Source of the DNA: Hyphomicrobiaceae bacterium | GTDB lineage: Bacteria; Pseudomonadota; Alphaproteobacteria; Rhizobiales; Hyphomicrobiaceae | Direction of reading: 5' to 3' | Assembly (NCBI GenBank): GCA_017353825.1 | Contig: JAFMSC010000317.1 | Span: 1-5,332 of the forward strand | DNA: 5,332 bases | Shown: in pieces, positions 1 to 5,277 of the stretch | How the letters are laid out: each line of letters begins with the position of its first letter | How positions within the stretch are numbered: position 1 is the first letter of the stretch | The notes under the pieces: model-generated | Told to the model about the DNA's origin: nothing | The model's database searches: none | What the model saw: the letters and a program-made list of their open reading frames with translations, nothing else | Program-made: the position numbers and the translations under genes

Positions 1-215
1 TCCAGGCCCGCGTCGGACCGGTCAGGCGCGGGCATCCGCATGTAGGATGGGCTCCACCGCGTGTTACCGCCGTGCTCCCCTTCCGGGGCACTGTCGATCA
101 GAACAACCCGCACATTGCGTACGTCCGACGCCGTTGCTTCTGCGGCCGACAGCGCCGCGCTGAGTCCGGCCGCTCCACTGCCAACCACGACGATGGTGGC
201 GTTCGGATCATCCAT
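1..215 (-). CDS. FAD-binding oxidoreductase, N-terminal part (runs off left edge)
   Basis: Read on the minus strand, an ATG at 215-213 opens 71 codons with no stop before the window edge. The protein starts MDDPNATIVVVGSGAAGLSA. This is a beta strand followed by the GxGxxG dinucleotide-binding turn (G12, G14, G17) and a helix. VVLID at about residues 40-44 is the second beta strand, ending in an acidic residue of the kind that holds the FAD ribose. GGNTRWS at about 52-58 matches the FAD-contacting GGNT/GGNS segment of the fumarate reductase/succinate dehydrogenase flavoprotein superfamily, including tricarballylate dehydrogenase TcuA and 3-ketosteroid dehydrogenases. The family is normally 450-550 residues, so only about 15% is here. 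The substrate domain is missing and the substrate cannot be inferred. No strong Shine-Dalgarno precedes the ATG, but no better start lies between it and the GxGxxG motif. The gene is divergent from the ThDP operon and probably shares its control region. Family is fairly sure; function is open. Confidence 0.8.
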   Translation of the reverse strand, partial: MDDPNATIVVVGSGAAGLSAALSAAEATASDVRNVRVVLIDSAPEGEHGGNTRWSPSYMRMPAPDRSDAGL

Positions 216-285
216 TTGCGTAGGTCCAATCCATCGCCGCGAACGACGGTCGCGGACCGGTGCCCTTGGTGGGCGCTGGGGGCAA

Positions 286-313
286 TTGACAGCCGAGGAT
301 CGTTCTTTACATT
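286..313 (+). promoter_or_regulatory. Candidate sigma-70 promoter for the plus-strand operon
   Basis: A perfect -35 hexamer TTGACA (286-291) is followed after 16 bp by TACATT (308-313), which matches 4 of 6 positions of the -10 consensus. Transcription would begin near 320 and give a leader of roughly 400 nt before the ThDP gene at 729, running through the flavoprotein remnant. The stretch is AT-richer than its surroundings. The 16-bp spacing is slightly short and the -10 is imperfect. Inferred from sequence only. Confidence 0.35.
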
Positions 314-335
314 GTCGCAATCACTTTAACAATGT
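309..335. promoter_or_regulatory. Inverted repeat ACATTGT-N13-ACAATGT, candidate operator
   Basis: Perfect 7-bp arms at 309-315 and 329-335 are separated by 13 bp, so arm centres are 20 bp apart, about two helical turns. That is a typical geometry for a dimeric repressor or activator. The left arm overlaps the candidate plus-strand -10 and the right arm touches the candidate minus-strand -35. A nested imperfect palindrome ATTG-TCG-CAAT (311-321) is also present. The regulator is unknown, and no regulator gene lies in the window. Confidence 0.35.
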
Positions 336-340
336 GGCAA
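311..340 (-). promoter_or_regulatory. Candidate divergent promoter for the minus-strand flavoprotein gene
   Basis: On the minus strand, TTGCCA (340-335) and GACAAT (316-311) are separated by 18 bp, a weak sigma-70-like pair. Transcription would run toward the flavoprotein start at 215. It overlaps the -10 region of the plus-strand candidate, so the two promoters would compete or share a regulator. Both hexamers are imperfect; this is the weaker of the two calls. Confidence 0.22.
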
Positions 341-344
341 GGTC

Positions 345-353
345 GGTCAGACC
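345..353. promoter_or_regulatory. GGTC-A-GACC palindrome, copy 1 (GntR/FadR-like operator candidate)
   Basis: GGTCAGACC is a 9-bp palindrome with 4-bp arms. The GGTC-N-GACC core resembles sites bound by FadR/FCD-type GntR regulators. It lies just downstream of the candidate plus-strand start point, a position suited to repression. The same 9-mer occurs on the other strand at 697-705. Short palindromes arise by chance in GC-rich DNA; the repetition at both ends of one control region is what makes this one worth listing. Confidence 0.35.
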
Positions 354-502
354 TCCGAGTTTGACGCCATCGCTCCAAGCTCGAAGTCACGCAGGTGCTA
401 CACCAACCTGAGGATGGTGCCATGGCGTTGGACCCAGAGGGGCTGACACCATCAGAGCCTTCGCCCGAGGCCAATGTCGTCGTGCCGGTGAGCGGCGTCA
501 GG

Positions 503-636
503 CGGCCCATCGCCGGGCTCCACGTGTGCGGCAGCGACATGCAGGGGGCGTCTCGGCGGCGAGTATCCGGGCGCGGGCGCGCAGTTCGGACAGGCGATGA
601 CGTTCGGGCTAGATCGCCGTGCGCTATGCGGCATCG
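503..636 (+). pseudogene. Remnant of an FAD oxidoreductase C-terminus, two frameshifts
   Basis: In one frame 503-547 reads RPIAGLHVCGSDMQG, the 'P-I-x-G-L-Y-x-x-G' segment near the C-terminus of fumarate reductase-type flavoproteins. The next conserved block, GGEYPGAGAQFGQAMTFG (555-608), continues only after a +1 shift. Removing one G from the GGGGG run at 544-548 joins the two as MQGRLGGEYPG. A second +1 shift near 609-612, beside an in-frame TAG, restores IAVRYAA (613-633), the family's usual 'FG-x-I-A-x-R-x-A-A' ending. The first frame is open back to 365, but 365-500 does not resemble the family. No N-terminal or middle part is present in this orientation, so this is a truncated, decayed gene fragment. 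It is not the end of the minus-strand flavoprotein at 1-215, which faces away. Two sequencing errors could mimic the shifts but would not explain the missing N-terminal three quarters. Confidence 0.68.
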
Positions 637-695
637 GATCGGGTCAACCCCTTGCGCAGGCCGCTGGAGTTGAACCTACCAGGTCGGTGGGCGGG

Positions 696-706
696 GGGTC
701 TGACCC
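696..706. promoter_or_regulatory. GGGTC-T-GACCC palindrome, copy 2 (GntR/FadR-like operator candidate)
   Basis: This 11-bp palindrome contains GGTCTGACC (697-705), the exact reverse complement of the copy at 345-353. It ends 22 bp before the ThDP start codon, inside the expected mRNA leader or over a proximal promoter. With the distal copy 352 bp away it could support looping by one regulator. A caution: the following CCAAC also resembles the GACCCAAC arms of the REP-like repeats at 2541-2615, so it may be a repeat relic. Confidence 0.35.
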
Positions 707-728
707 AACCAACCACGAGTGAGGGAGC

Positions 729-2516
729 ATGGTAGCACGCAAGGGCGGCGACATCATCGCGGACTTCCTCGTCAAGGAGAGAATTCCGTACGTGTTCGGG
801 ATTTGCGGGCACGGCAACGTCGGCCTGCTCGACTCGCTCTACGACCGGCGTGACAGGATCAAGCTGGTGTCGCCGCGCCACGAGCAGACCGCGGCGCACA
901 TGGCCGACGGGTACTTCCGCGTCTCGCACCGCCCGGCCGCCACCCTCACCTCCACGGGGCCCGGCTCGGCGAACCTCATCATGGCGCTGGCCGTGGCGCA
1001 AACCGATTCCTCGGCGGTGTTCTCGATCACCGCCAACGTGCCGACCTCGCAGTTCAACCGCGGGCCATTCCAGGAGCTGAACCGGCACTTCCAGGCGGAC
1101 TTCAACAATGTCATCAAGCCGGTGGTGAAGCGATCGTTCCAGCCGACGCGGGTGGAGATGCTCCCCCTCGCCATGCGCCAGGCGGCCATGACCATGACCA
1201 GCGGACGGCCCGGCCCCGTGAACCTGGACGTGCCCTATAACCTGTTCGTCGAGAGCGGTGAGGTGCAGGAGGAGCCGGCCTGGGACGGCTACAACTCCCG
1301 CCGCAGCGGCGCCAGCGAGGCCGACGTGGCGCGCACGGTGGACTGGCTGCTGGCTGCGGAGCGCCCGGTGATCTTCATCGGCCACGGCATGACGCTGTCC
1401 GAGGCCGGTCCTGAGCTGACGGCGCTAGTGGAGCGCCTCTCCATCCCGGTGATCAGCTCGCCCAACGGCATGGGCTGCCTCGACATGCGCAGCGAGCTGT
1501 CGCTGGGCTTCATCGGCCGCAACGGCGCCTATCCCGCCAACCAGGCGGGGCGCCATGCCGACCTCGTGCTCGCTATTGGTGCGCGCTTCGACGACCGCTC
1601 GGCTTCCTCCTGGATGCCCGGCTACTCCTGGAACTTCCCGCACACGAAGCTGATCCACGTCGACGTGGACCACGGCGAGATCGGCCGCAACTATCTGCCC
1701 GACCTCGGCATCCTCGCCGACGCCAAGGCGTTCCTGCTGCAGCTCATCTCCGAGCTCGACTGGCGCAAGATAGACGGCAGCCCGCGGCTTGCGGCTTGGC
1801 ACGACGCTATTGCGGGGTGGCGCAAGGAATGGGCGGCCTTCATCAAGCCGGGCTTCGAGACGCACAGCAGCCCGATCCGGCCGGAGCGCATCGTTGCCGA
1901 CTGCCGCGCGGTGTTGCCGGACGACGCCATCATCTCGCTCGACTCCGGCATCCACCACAACTGGTTCATGCAGTTCTGGGAGGCGCGCTCGCCCCAGGCG
2001 ATGCTCAACACCTGGGGCTACTCCGGCATGGGCTTCGGCCCCAGCTCGATCCTGGGCGCCAAGCTCGCCGCGCCCGACCGGCCGTGCGTGGCGATCTGCG
2101 GCGACGGCGGCTTCACTATGGTGCCGCACGTGCTGTGCACCGCGGTGGAGTACGACATCCCCGTGGTGTGGGTGGTATGGAACAACTTCGCCTGGGCCGC
2201 CATCCGCGATCTGCAGTACGCCTATTTCGACGGGCGCGAGTACGGCACCGCCTTCTACCAGGGCGCCAATTGCCAGGCCTACAACCCCGACTTCGCCCTC
2301 TGGGCCAAGGCCGCCGGTGTCGCCGGCCACACCGTCACGCGCTCGCAGGACTTCGCTGGCGTGCTGGCCGAGGCGGTCGCCTCCGGCAAGCCCGCGTTGA
2401 TCGACGTGCATGTCGACGCCGACATCCGCCCGCCTGGCACCGGGGCCTGGGCGCTGCCACCGATCCCGCCCAAGGAGCCGGTGTTCGGCACGCCGTGGCG
2501 ACCGGGAGAGGCGTAA
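729..2516 (+). CDS. ThDP-dependent enzyme, acetolactate synthase/IolD superfamily
   Basis: A 595-residue protein with the three domains of the ThDP carboligase/decarboxylase superfamily. The N-terminal PYR domain covers about 4-170 and carries E52 in PRHEQTAAHMADGY, the glutamate that activates ThDP, and TSTGPGSAN at 74-82. The central domain is about 197-330. The C-terminal PP domain is about 395-565, with GDG at 458-460 and NN at 485-486, the GDG-x(25)-NN diphosphate/Mg site. Length is normal and all key cofactor residues are present, so an active enzyme is expected. GHGN at 27-30 replaces the usual proline/glycine segment of acetolactate synthase. From memory it resembles IolD (trihydroxycyclohexane-dione hydrolase), and H28 matches a catalytic histidine of cyclohexane-1,2-dione hydrolase. 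C-C hydrolysis of a diketone is therefore as plausible as 2-oxoacid carboligation. No small regulatory subunit (IlvN) follows, which argues against branched-chain amino acid synthesis. Start: ATG with GAGG at 721-724, only 4 nt away. First gene of the plus-strand cluster; substrate unknown. Confidence 0.9.
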   Translation: MVARKGGDIIADFLVKERIPYVFGICGHGNVGLLDSLYDRRDRIKLVSPRHEQTAAHMADGYFRVSHRPAATLTSTGPGSANLIMALAVAQTDSSAVFSITANVPTSQFNRGPFQELNRHFQADFNNVIKPVVKRSFQPTRVEMLPLAMRQAAMTMTSGRPGPVNLDVPYNLFVESGEVQEEPAWDGYNSRRSGASEADVARTVDWLLAAERPVIFIGHGMTLSEAGPELTALVERLSIPVISSPNGMGCLDMRSELSLGFIGRNGAYPANQAGRHADLVLAIGARFDDRSASSWMPGYSWNFPHTKLIHVDVDHGEIGRNYLPDLGILADAKAFLLQLISELDWRKIDGSPRLAAWHDAIAGWRKEWAAFIKPGFETHSSPIRPERIVADCRAVLPDDAIISLDSGIHHNWFMQFWEARSPQAMLNTWGYSGMGFGPSSILGAKLAAPDRPCVAICGDGGFTMVPHVLCTAVEYDIPVVWVVWNNFAWAAIRDLQYAYFDGREYGTAFYQGANCQAYNPDFALWAKAAGVAGHTVTRSQDFAGVLAEAVASGKPALIDVHVDADIRPPGTGAWALPPIPPKEPVFGTPWRPGEA

Positions 2517-2523
2517 CGCGTAG

Positions 2524-2539
2524 CCCGGCGAAGGCCGGG
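2524..2539. repeat. REP-like hairpin CCCGGC-GAAG-GCCGGG
   Basis: A perfect 6-bp GC stem with a GAAG tetraloop lies 7 bp after the ThDP stop codon. The sequence AGCCCGGCGAAGGCCGGG resembles the 'GTAGCCCGG...CCGGG' intergenic repeats common in Proteobacteria. No T-run follows, so it is not a standard intrinsic terminator. It may protect the upstream mRNA end. Confidence 0.55.
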
Positions 2540-2540
2540 G

Positions 2541-2615
2541 GAGACCCAACAAACCTCGTTCCAGGGCTCATCTAAACGCAGGCGCTTGTTGGGTCTCGCT
2601 GACGCTCGACCCAAC
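2541..2615. repeat. Three-arm inverted repeat (GACCCAAC/GTTGGGTC), REP-like
   Basis: Three related arms occupy the spacer before the cupin gene. Arm 1 (2541-2552, GAGACCCAACAA) is perfectly complementary over 12 bp to arm 2 (2586-2597). Arm 2 also pairs over 8 bp with arm 3: GTTGGGTC at 2588-2595 with GACCCAAC at 2608-2615. The two hairpins share arm 2 and cannot form together. The compact 2-3 hairpin followed by CTACG resembles a proteobacterial 'GTTGGGTC...GACCCAACCTACG' intergenic repeat known to me from other genomes. Arm 3 ends 4 nt before the GGAGGA ribosome-binding site of the cupin gene, so folding could affect its translation. No poly-T follows. Structure is seen; any regulatory role is inferred. 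Confidence 0.65.
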
Positions 2616-2632
2616 CTACGGAGGAATGTCCC

Positions 2633-3001
2633 GTGTCAGACAAATACGCCCCCAGCGTGCGCAACATCGCCGAGGAGCCGTGGCAGCAGTTCCCGGCGCA
2701 CTACGGCGGGGCGCTGTCGAAGGCGCTGGTGCGGCCGGAGACGGTGGGGTCGCGCCAGATCGACTACCGCATCTCCACCTACCAGCCGATGGCCTACGTG
2801 GAGGCACATACCCACAAGGTGCAGGAGCAGGTCTACCACGTGCTCGACGGCGAAGGGCTGATGGAGATCGGCAACGAGCGTCGCGTGGTGAAGAAGCACG
2901 ACGTGATCTTCATCCCGCCCGGCGTCCGTCACGCGATCCAGAATTCCGGCCTCGGCGCCCTGACCTTCATCGTCGTCACGACGCCTGTGAGCGATGAGTA
3001 G
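2633..3001 (+). CDS. Small single-domain cupin protein
   Basis: A 122-residue protein with one cupin beta-barrel. Motif 1 is AHTHKVQEQVYHVLDGEG at about 58-75, giving metal ligands H59, H61 and E65. Motif 2 is HDVIFIPPGVRHAIQN at about 89-104, giving the fourth ligand H100. H89 replaces the usual first glycine of motif 2. All four ligands are intact, so a bound divalent metal (Fe, Mn, Zn or Ni) is likely. The GTG start at 2633 is chosen because GGAGGA (2620-2625) sits 7 nt upstream. An ATG at 2626 is out of frame. Cupins of this size can be isomerases, decarboxylases, dioxygenases or sensors, and the fold alone does not decide. It lies 116 bp after the ThDP gene in the same direction and 43 bp before the transporter genes, so a role in the same catabolic route is inferred. 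No signal peptide: cytoplasmic. Confidence 0.88.
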   Translation: MSDKYAPSVRNIAEEPWQQFPAHYGGALSKALVRPETVGSRQIDYRISTYQPMAYVEAHTHKVQEQVYHVLDGEGLMEIGNERRVVKKHDVIFIPPGVRHAIQNSGLGALTFIVVTTPVSDE

Positions 3002-3031
3002 CCACCCGTACGGGCCAGCAAGAGCATACCC

Positions 3032-3038
3032 AAGGGAG
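3032..3038 (+). promoter_or_regulatory. Ribosome-binding site deciding the binding-protein start
   Basis: AAGGGAG lies 6 nt before the ATG at 3045. This selects that ATG over an upstream in-frame start near 2994, which would overlap the cupin gene and add 17 residues ahead of the Tat signal. Confidence 0.75.
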
Positions 3039-3044
3039 CACAGC

Positions 3045-4304
3045 ATGAAGAAGCATCATCGTGGAGACCAGCGGCTCCCGGCGGGCCGGCGCAGGGTGCT
3101 GCAGCTCGGAGCGGGGCTGGTGGCCGGAGCAGCGCTCGGCTTCCCTGCCATCGTGAGGGCGCAGTCTGCCAAGATCCGCATCGGCCATCTCACGCCCCTG
3201 ACAGGCTTCCTGGGCGTGCTCGGCGAATGGGCGGTACTGGGCATCCGTATGGCGGCCGAGGAGATCAACGCCGCCGGCGGCGTGCTCGGGCGCCAGCTCG
3301 AGGTGGCCTCGGAGGATTCCATCAACCCCGACGCCGCCGCCACCAAGGCGCAGCGCATGCTGGAGCGCGACGACGTCGCCCTGCTGATGGGCGAGATCAA
3401 CTCCGCCTCGGCGCTCGCCATCTCGCAGGTGGCCGCGCGCAACAAGCGGCTGTTCCTGGCGCTCGGCCCTCGCTCCGACACGTTGCGCGGCAAGAGCTGC
3501 AACCGCTACATGTTCTGCACCGACATCCCCAACACGGTGATGGTCAACGCGGTGGGCAGCGCGCTGCTGCGCGACGGTATGGTGAAGGGAAAGAAGTTCC
3601 ATACCCTCACTGCCGACTACGTGTTCGGCCACGACCTCCTGCGCGCCGCCAAGGCGTTCTTCGCCGCCAACGGCGCCACGCTGACGGGCGACGAATTGGT
3701 CGCCACCGACGTGACCGACTTCAGCCCGTTCCTGCTCAAAGTCCGCCAGGCAAAGCCCGACGCCGTCTGCTGCAATTTGGCGGGCAACCAGGTGACGAAC
3801 TTCGTCAAACAATACTCCGAGTTCGGGCTGAGCTATCCGGTGGTCGGCTTCAACCTCAACACCGCCGATGCCTGGGCGGCCGGCAAGGGCAACCTCTCGG
3901 GCGTGTGGCCGACGGTGTGGTACCACACGCTCGACGTGCCGGCCTCCAAGGCGTTCGTTGCCGCCTTCCAGAAGAAGTACGGCAAGACGCCGGAGAACCA
4001 CGCCTGGATCGAGTACATCGCGCTCAAGCTGGTGGTGCAGGCGATGGCGGAGACCAAGTCGACCAATACCGAGCACCTCGTCGAATATTTCGAGAAGGGT
4101 GCGGAGTTCGACATCCTGAAGGCGCGCAAGGCATACTTCCGCCCCTGGGACCACCAGCTGATCCAGGAGGCCTATCCGTTCTCGGTCAGGGACAATCCCG
4201 CCGACGTGACCGACCTGATGGTGCTTGGCGCCGCCGTGCCCGGCGCCGACCAGCCGCTGGAGACGATGTATCCAACCAAAGAGCAGAACCCCTGCAGCCT
4301 GTAG
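3045..4304 (+). CDS. Liv-type ABC transporter substrate-binding protein, Tat signal
   Basis: A 419-residue periplasmic binding protein of the branched-chain amino acid/amide type (Peripla_BP_6, type I fold). The N-terminus has a twin-arginine signal: R15-R16-R17-V18-L19-Q20, a hydrophobic stretch at about 21-33, then FPAIVRAQ with probable cleavage after A39. The mature protein opens with KIRIGHLTPLTG, followed by MAAEEINAAGGVLGRQLEV, the hallmark first strand and helix of this family. Tat export suggests folding before transport. Cysteines C152 and C158 are close enough to pair. Family members bind amino acids, amides, short acids or aromatic acids; the ligand is not deducible. It delivers substrate to the LivH-type permease encoded just downstream. 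It is separated from livH by 118 bp containing two strong hairpins, a layout that usually keeps the binding protein in excess over the membrane subunits. Confidence 0.92.
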   Translation: MKKHHRGDQRLPAGRRRVLQLGAGLVAGAALGFPAIVRAQSAKIRIGHLTPLTGFLGVLGEWAVLGIRMAAEEINAAGGVLGRQLEVASEDSINPDAAATKAQRMLERDDVALLMGEINSASALAISQVAARNKRLFLALGPRSDTLRGKSCNRYMFCTDIPNTVMVNAVGSALLRDGMVKGKKFHTLTADYVFGHDLLRAAKAFFAANGATLTGDELVATDVTDFSPFLLKVRQAKPDAVCCNLAGNQVTNFVKQYSEFGLSYPVVGFNLNTADAWAAGKGNLSGVWPTVWYHTLDVPASKAFVAAFQKKYGKTPENHAWIEYIALKLVVQAMAETKSTNTEHLVEYFEKGAEFDILKARKAYFRPWDHQLIQEAYPFSVRDNPADVTDLMVLGAAVPGADQPLETMYPTKEQNPCSL

Positions 4305-4335
4305 GGTGCAATAGGGCGTCAGCCCGTATTGCACC
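4305..4335. repeat. REP-like hairpin directly after the binding-protein stop
   Basis: GGTGCAATA (4305-4313) and TATTGCACC (4327-4335) form a perfect 9-bp stem. It continues, past one bulged G (4326), into GGGC/GCCC (4314-4317/4322-4325) with a GTCA loop. It starts at the base after the TAG stop. No T-run follows, so it should stabilise the upstream mRNA or attenuate transcription rather than end it. Palindromes beginning GGTGCAATA are a familiar proteobacterial intergenic repeat. Confidence 0.7.
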
Positions 4336-4369
4336 GAGCCGACGCGTCGCCGGGGGCACGCTGTGTTTC

Positions 4370-4398
4370 GGTGCAATGCGGCTAACGCCGCATTGGCA
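4370..4398. repeat. Second, degenerate REP-like hairpin before the permease
   Basis: CAATGCGGC (4374-4382) and GCCGCATTG (4387-4395) pair over 9 bp around a TAAC loop. The left flank GGTGCAAT (4370-4377) is the same head as in the hairpin at 4305-4335, while the right flank (ATTGGCA) has diverged from the expected ATTGCACC. It is a related repeat copy in the same spacer, ending about 25 bp before the livH start. Confidence 0.6.
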
Positions 4399-4422
4399 GT
4401 CTACGTCTCCCGAGATTCTCCC

Positions 4423-5277
4423 ATGCAGCTGGTGTTCCTGGCCGAGCAGGTCGTGAACGGGCTCGTTCTCGGCGGCTACTACCTGCTGATCGCGCTCGGG
4501 TTGTCGCTGATCTTCAGCGTGGGTGGCGTGGTCAACCTCGCCCACGGCGCCTTCTACGCACTCGGAGCCTACGTCTCTGTCGAGATTGGAAAGCGGCTCG
4601 GCTTCGCCGCGGGCGCGGTGCTGTCGCCACTGCTCGTCGGCGCACTGGGGGTCGTCTTCGAGCGCTTCATCCTGCGCCGCTTCTACGCCGAGGACCCGAT
4701 CCTCAGCCTGCTGGTCACGTTCGGCATCGCCATGGCGGCCGAGCAGCTTATCCGCATGATCTGGGGCGCGGCTCCGGTGCTGGTGTCGCTGCCACCGTCG
4801 CTCAAGGGCTCGGTGTTCCTCGGCGACTTCCTGTTCTCGCGCTATCGGCTGCTGCTGCTCGTCATCGTGGCCATTGTGCTGTGCGGGCTGTGGCTGCTCC
4901 TGCAGAAGACCTCGTTTGGGCGCGTGGTGCGCGCCGGCATCCAGCGCCCCGACATGGTGGCCGCGCTCGGTATCCGCCTGCAGCCCTACATGACCACGGT
5001 GGTCGTGCTCGGCGTCGGCATGGCCGCGCTGGCCGGCGTGCTGTTTGCGCCCATCGCCATCGTGCACCCGGCCATGGGCGCCGAGATCATCACCGTGGCG
5101 TTCGTCGTAGTGGTGATCGGGGGCCTGGGCAGCTTCTGGGGCGTGGTGCTGGCGGCGCTGCTCGTCGGGGTCGTGCGCGGCGTTACCATCCATTTCGTGC
5201 CCGCGGCCGGCGAGGCCTCCATGTATGTGCTGATGTTCCTCGTGCGTAACTACTCACCCCCTTCAGCGTATATCTGA
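4423..5277 (+). CDS. livH: Liv-type ABC permease (LivH family), C-terminus apparently replaced
   Basis: A 284-residue polytopic membrane protein of the branched-chain amino acid permease family. Near the N-terminus GLSLIFSVGGVVNLAHGAFY (26-45) is the LivH signature, with NLAHG at 38-42. FGRVVRAGIQ (165-174) opens the cytoplasmic loop that contacts the ATPase, ending at LGI (182-184). Several hydrophobic segments fit the usual inner-membrane topology. ATG 4423 is chosen because MQLVFLAEQVVNGLVLGGYY is a standard LivH opening; a GTG at 4363 would run through the hairpin. The ribosome-binding site is weak, in keeping with low permease dosage. Oddity: the family sequence holds to MYVLMFLV (267-274) and then becomes RNYSPPSAYI and a stop. 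LivH proteins normally continue with a hydrophobic '...LLFRPxGLFG' tail. No frame downstream restores it, so the 3' end appears replaced by foreign DNA. The protein may still fold, since only the last dozen or so residues are lost. Confidence 0.85.
   Translation: MQLVFLAEQVVNGLVLGGYYLLIALGLSLIFSVGGVVNLAHGAFYALGAYVSVEIGKRLGFAAGAVLSPLLVGALGVVFERFILRRFYAEDPILSLLVTFGIAMAAEQLIRMIWGAAPVLVSLPPSLKGSVFLGDFLFSRYRLLLLVIVAIVLCGLWLLLQKTSFGRVVRAGIQRPDMVAALGIRLQPYMTTVVVLGVGMAALAGVLFAPIAIVHPAMGAEIITVAFVVVVIGGLGSFWGVVLAALLVGVVRGVTIHFVPAAGEASMYVLMFLVRNYSPPSAYI

Noticed and set aside
247..259. Palindrome CGGTC-GCG-GACCG upstream of the minus-strand flavoprotein start
   Set aside because: It has 5-bp arms of high GC content and no second copy. 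It differs in spacing from the GGTC-N-GACC sites, so chance is an adequate explanation.
395..673. Plus-strand 92-codon frame read as a complete small gene
   Set aside because: Only its middle matches a known family, and the match leaves the frame at 548. It is better explained as part of a frameshifted flavoprotein remnant than as a functional small protein.
2517..2632. Rho-independent terminator between the ThDP and cupin genes
   Set aside because: The stems are present but none is followed by a run of Ts, so continued transcription into the cupin is more likely.
3005..3014. Perfect 10-bp palindrome CCCGTACGGG between cupin and binding-protein genes
   Set aside because: It is short, single-copy and unaccompanied by promoter elements. 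In a 43-bp GC-rich spacer it is not enough to call an operator or terminator.
2976..4376. Long minus-strand open frame (466 codons) opposite the binding-protein gene
   Set aside because: It is rich in His, Arg and Gly with no recognisable motif, and it lies antisense to a clear family member. It is a GC-driven shadow frame.
4186..5193. Minus-strand open frame (335 codons) opposite livH
   Set aside because: Composition is dominated by H, D, E, Q and A, as expected from the complement of hydrophobic codons. The plus strand encodes a conserved permease.
5242..5246. GTGCG at the livH junction, which fits a group II intron 5' end
   Set aside because: The bases that follow show no recognisable intron domain I start, and an unrelated minus-strand frame ends here. 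An IS end is a simpler reading, though neither is proven.
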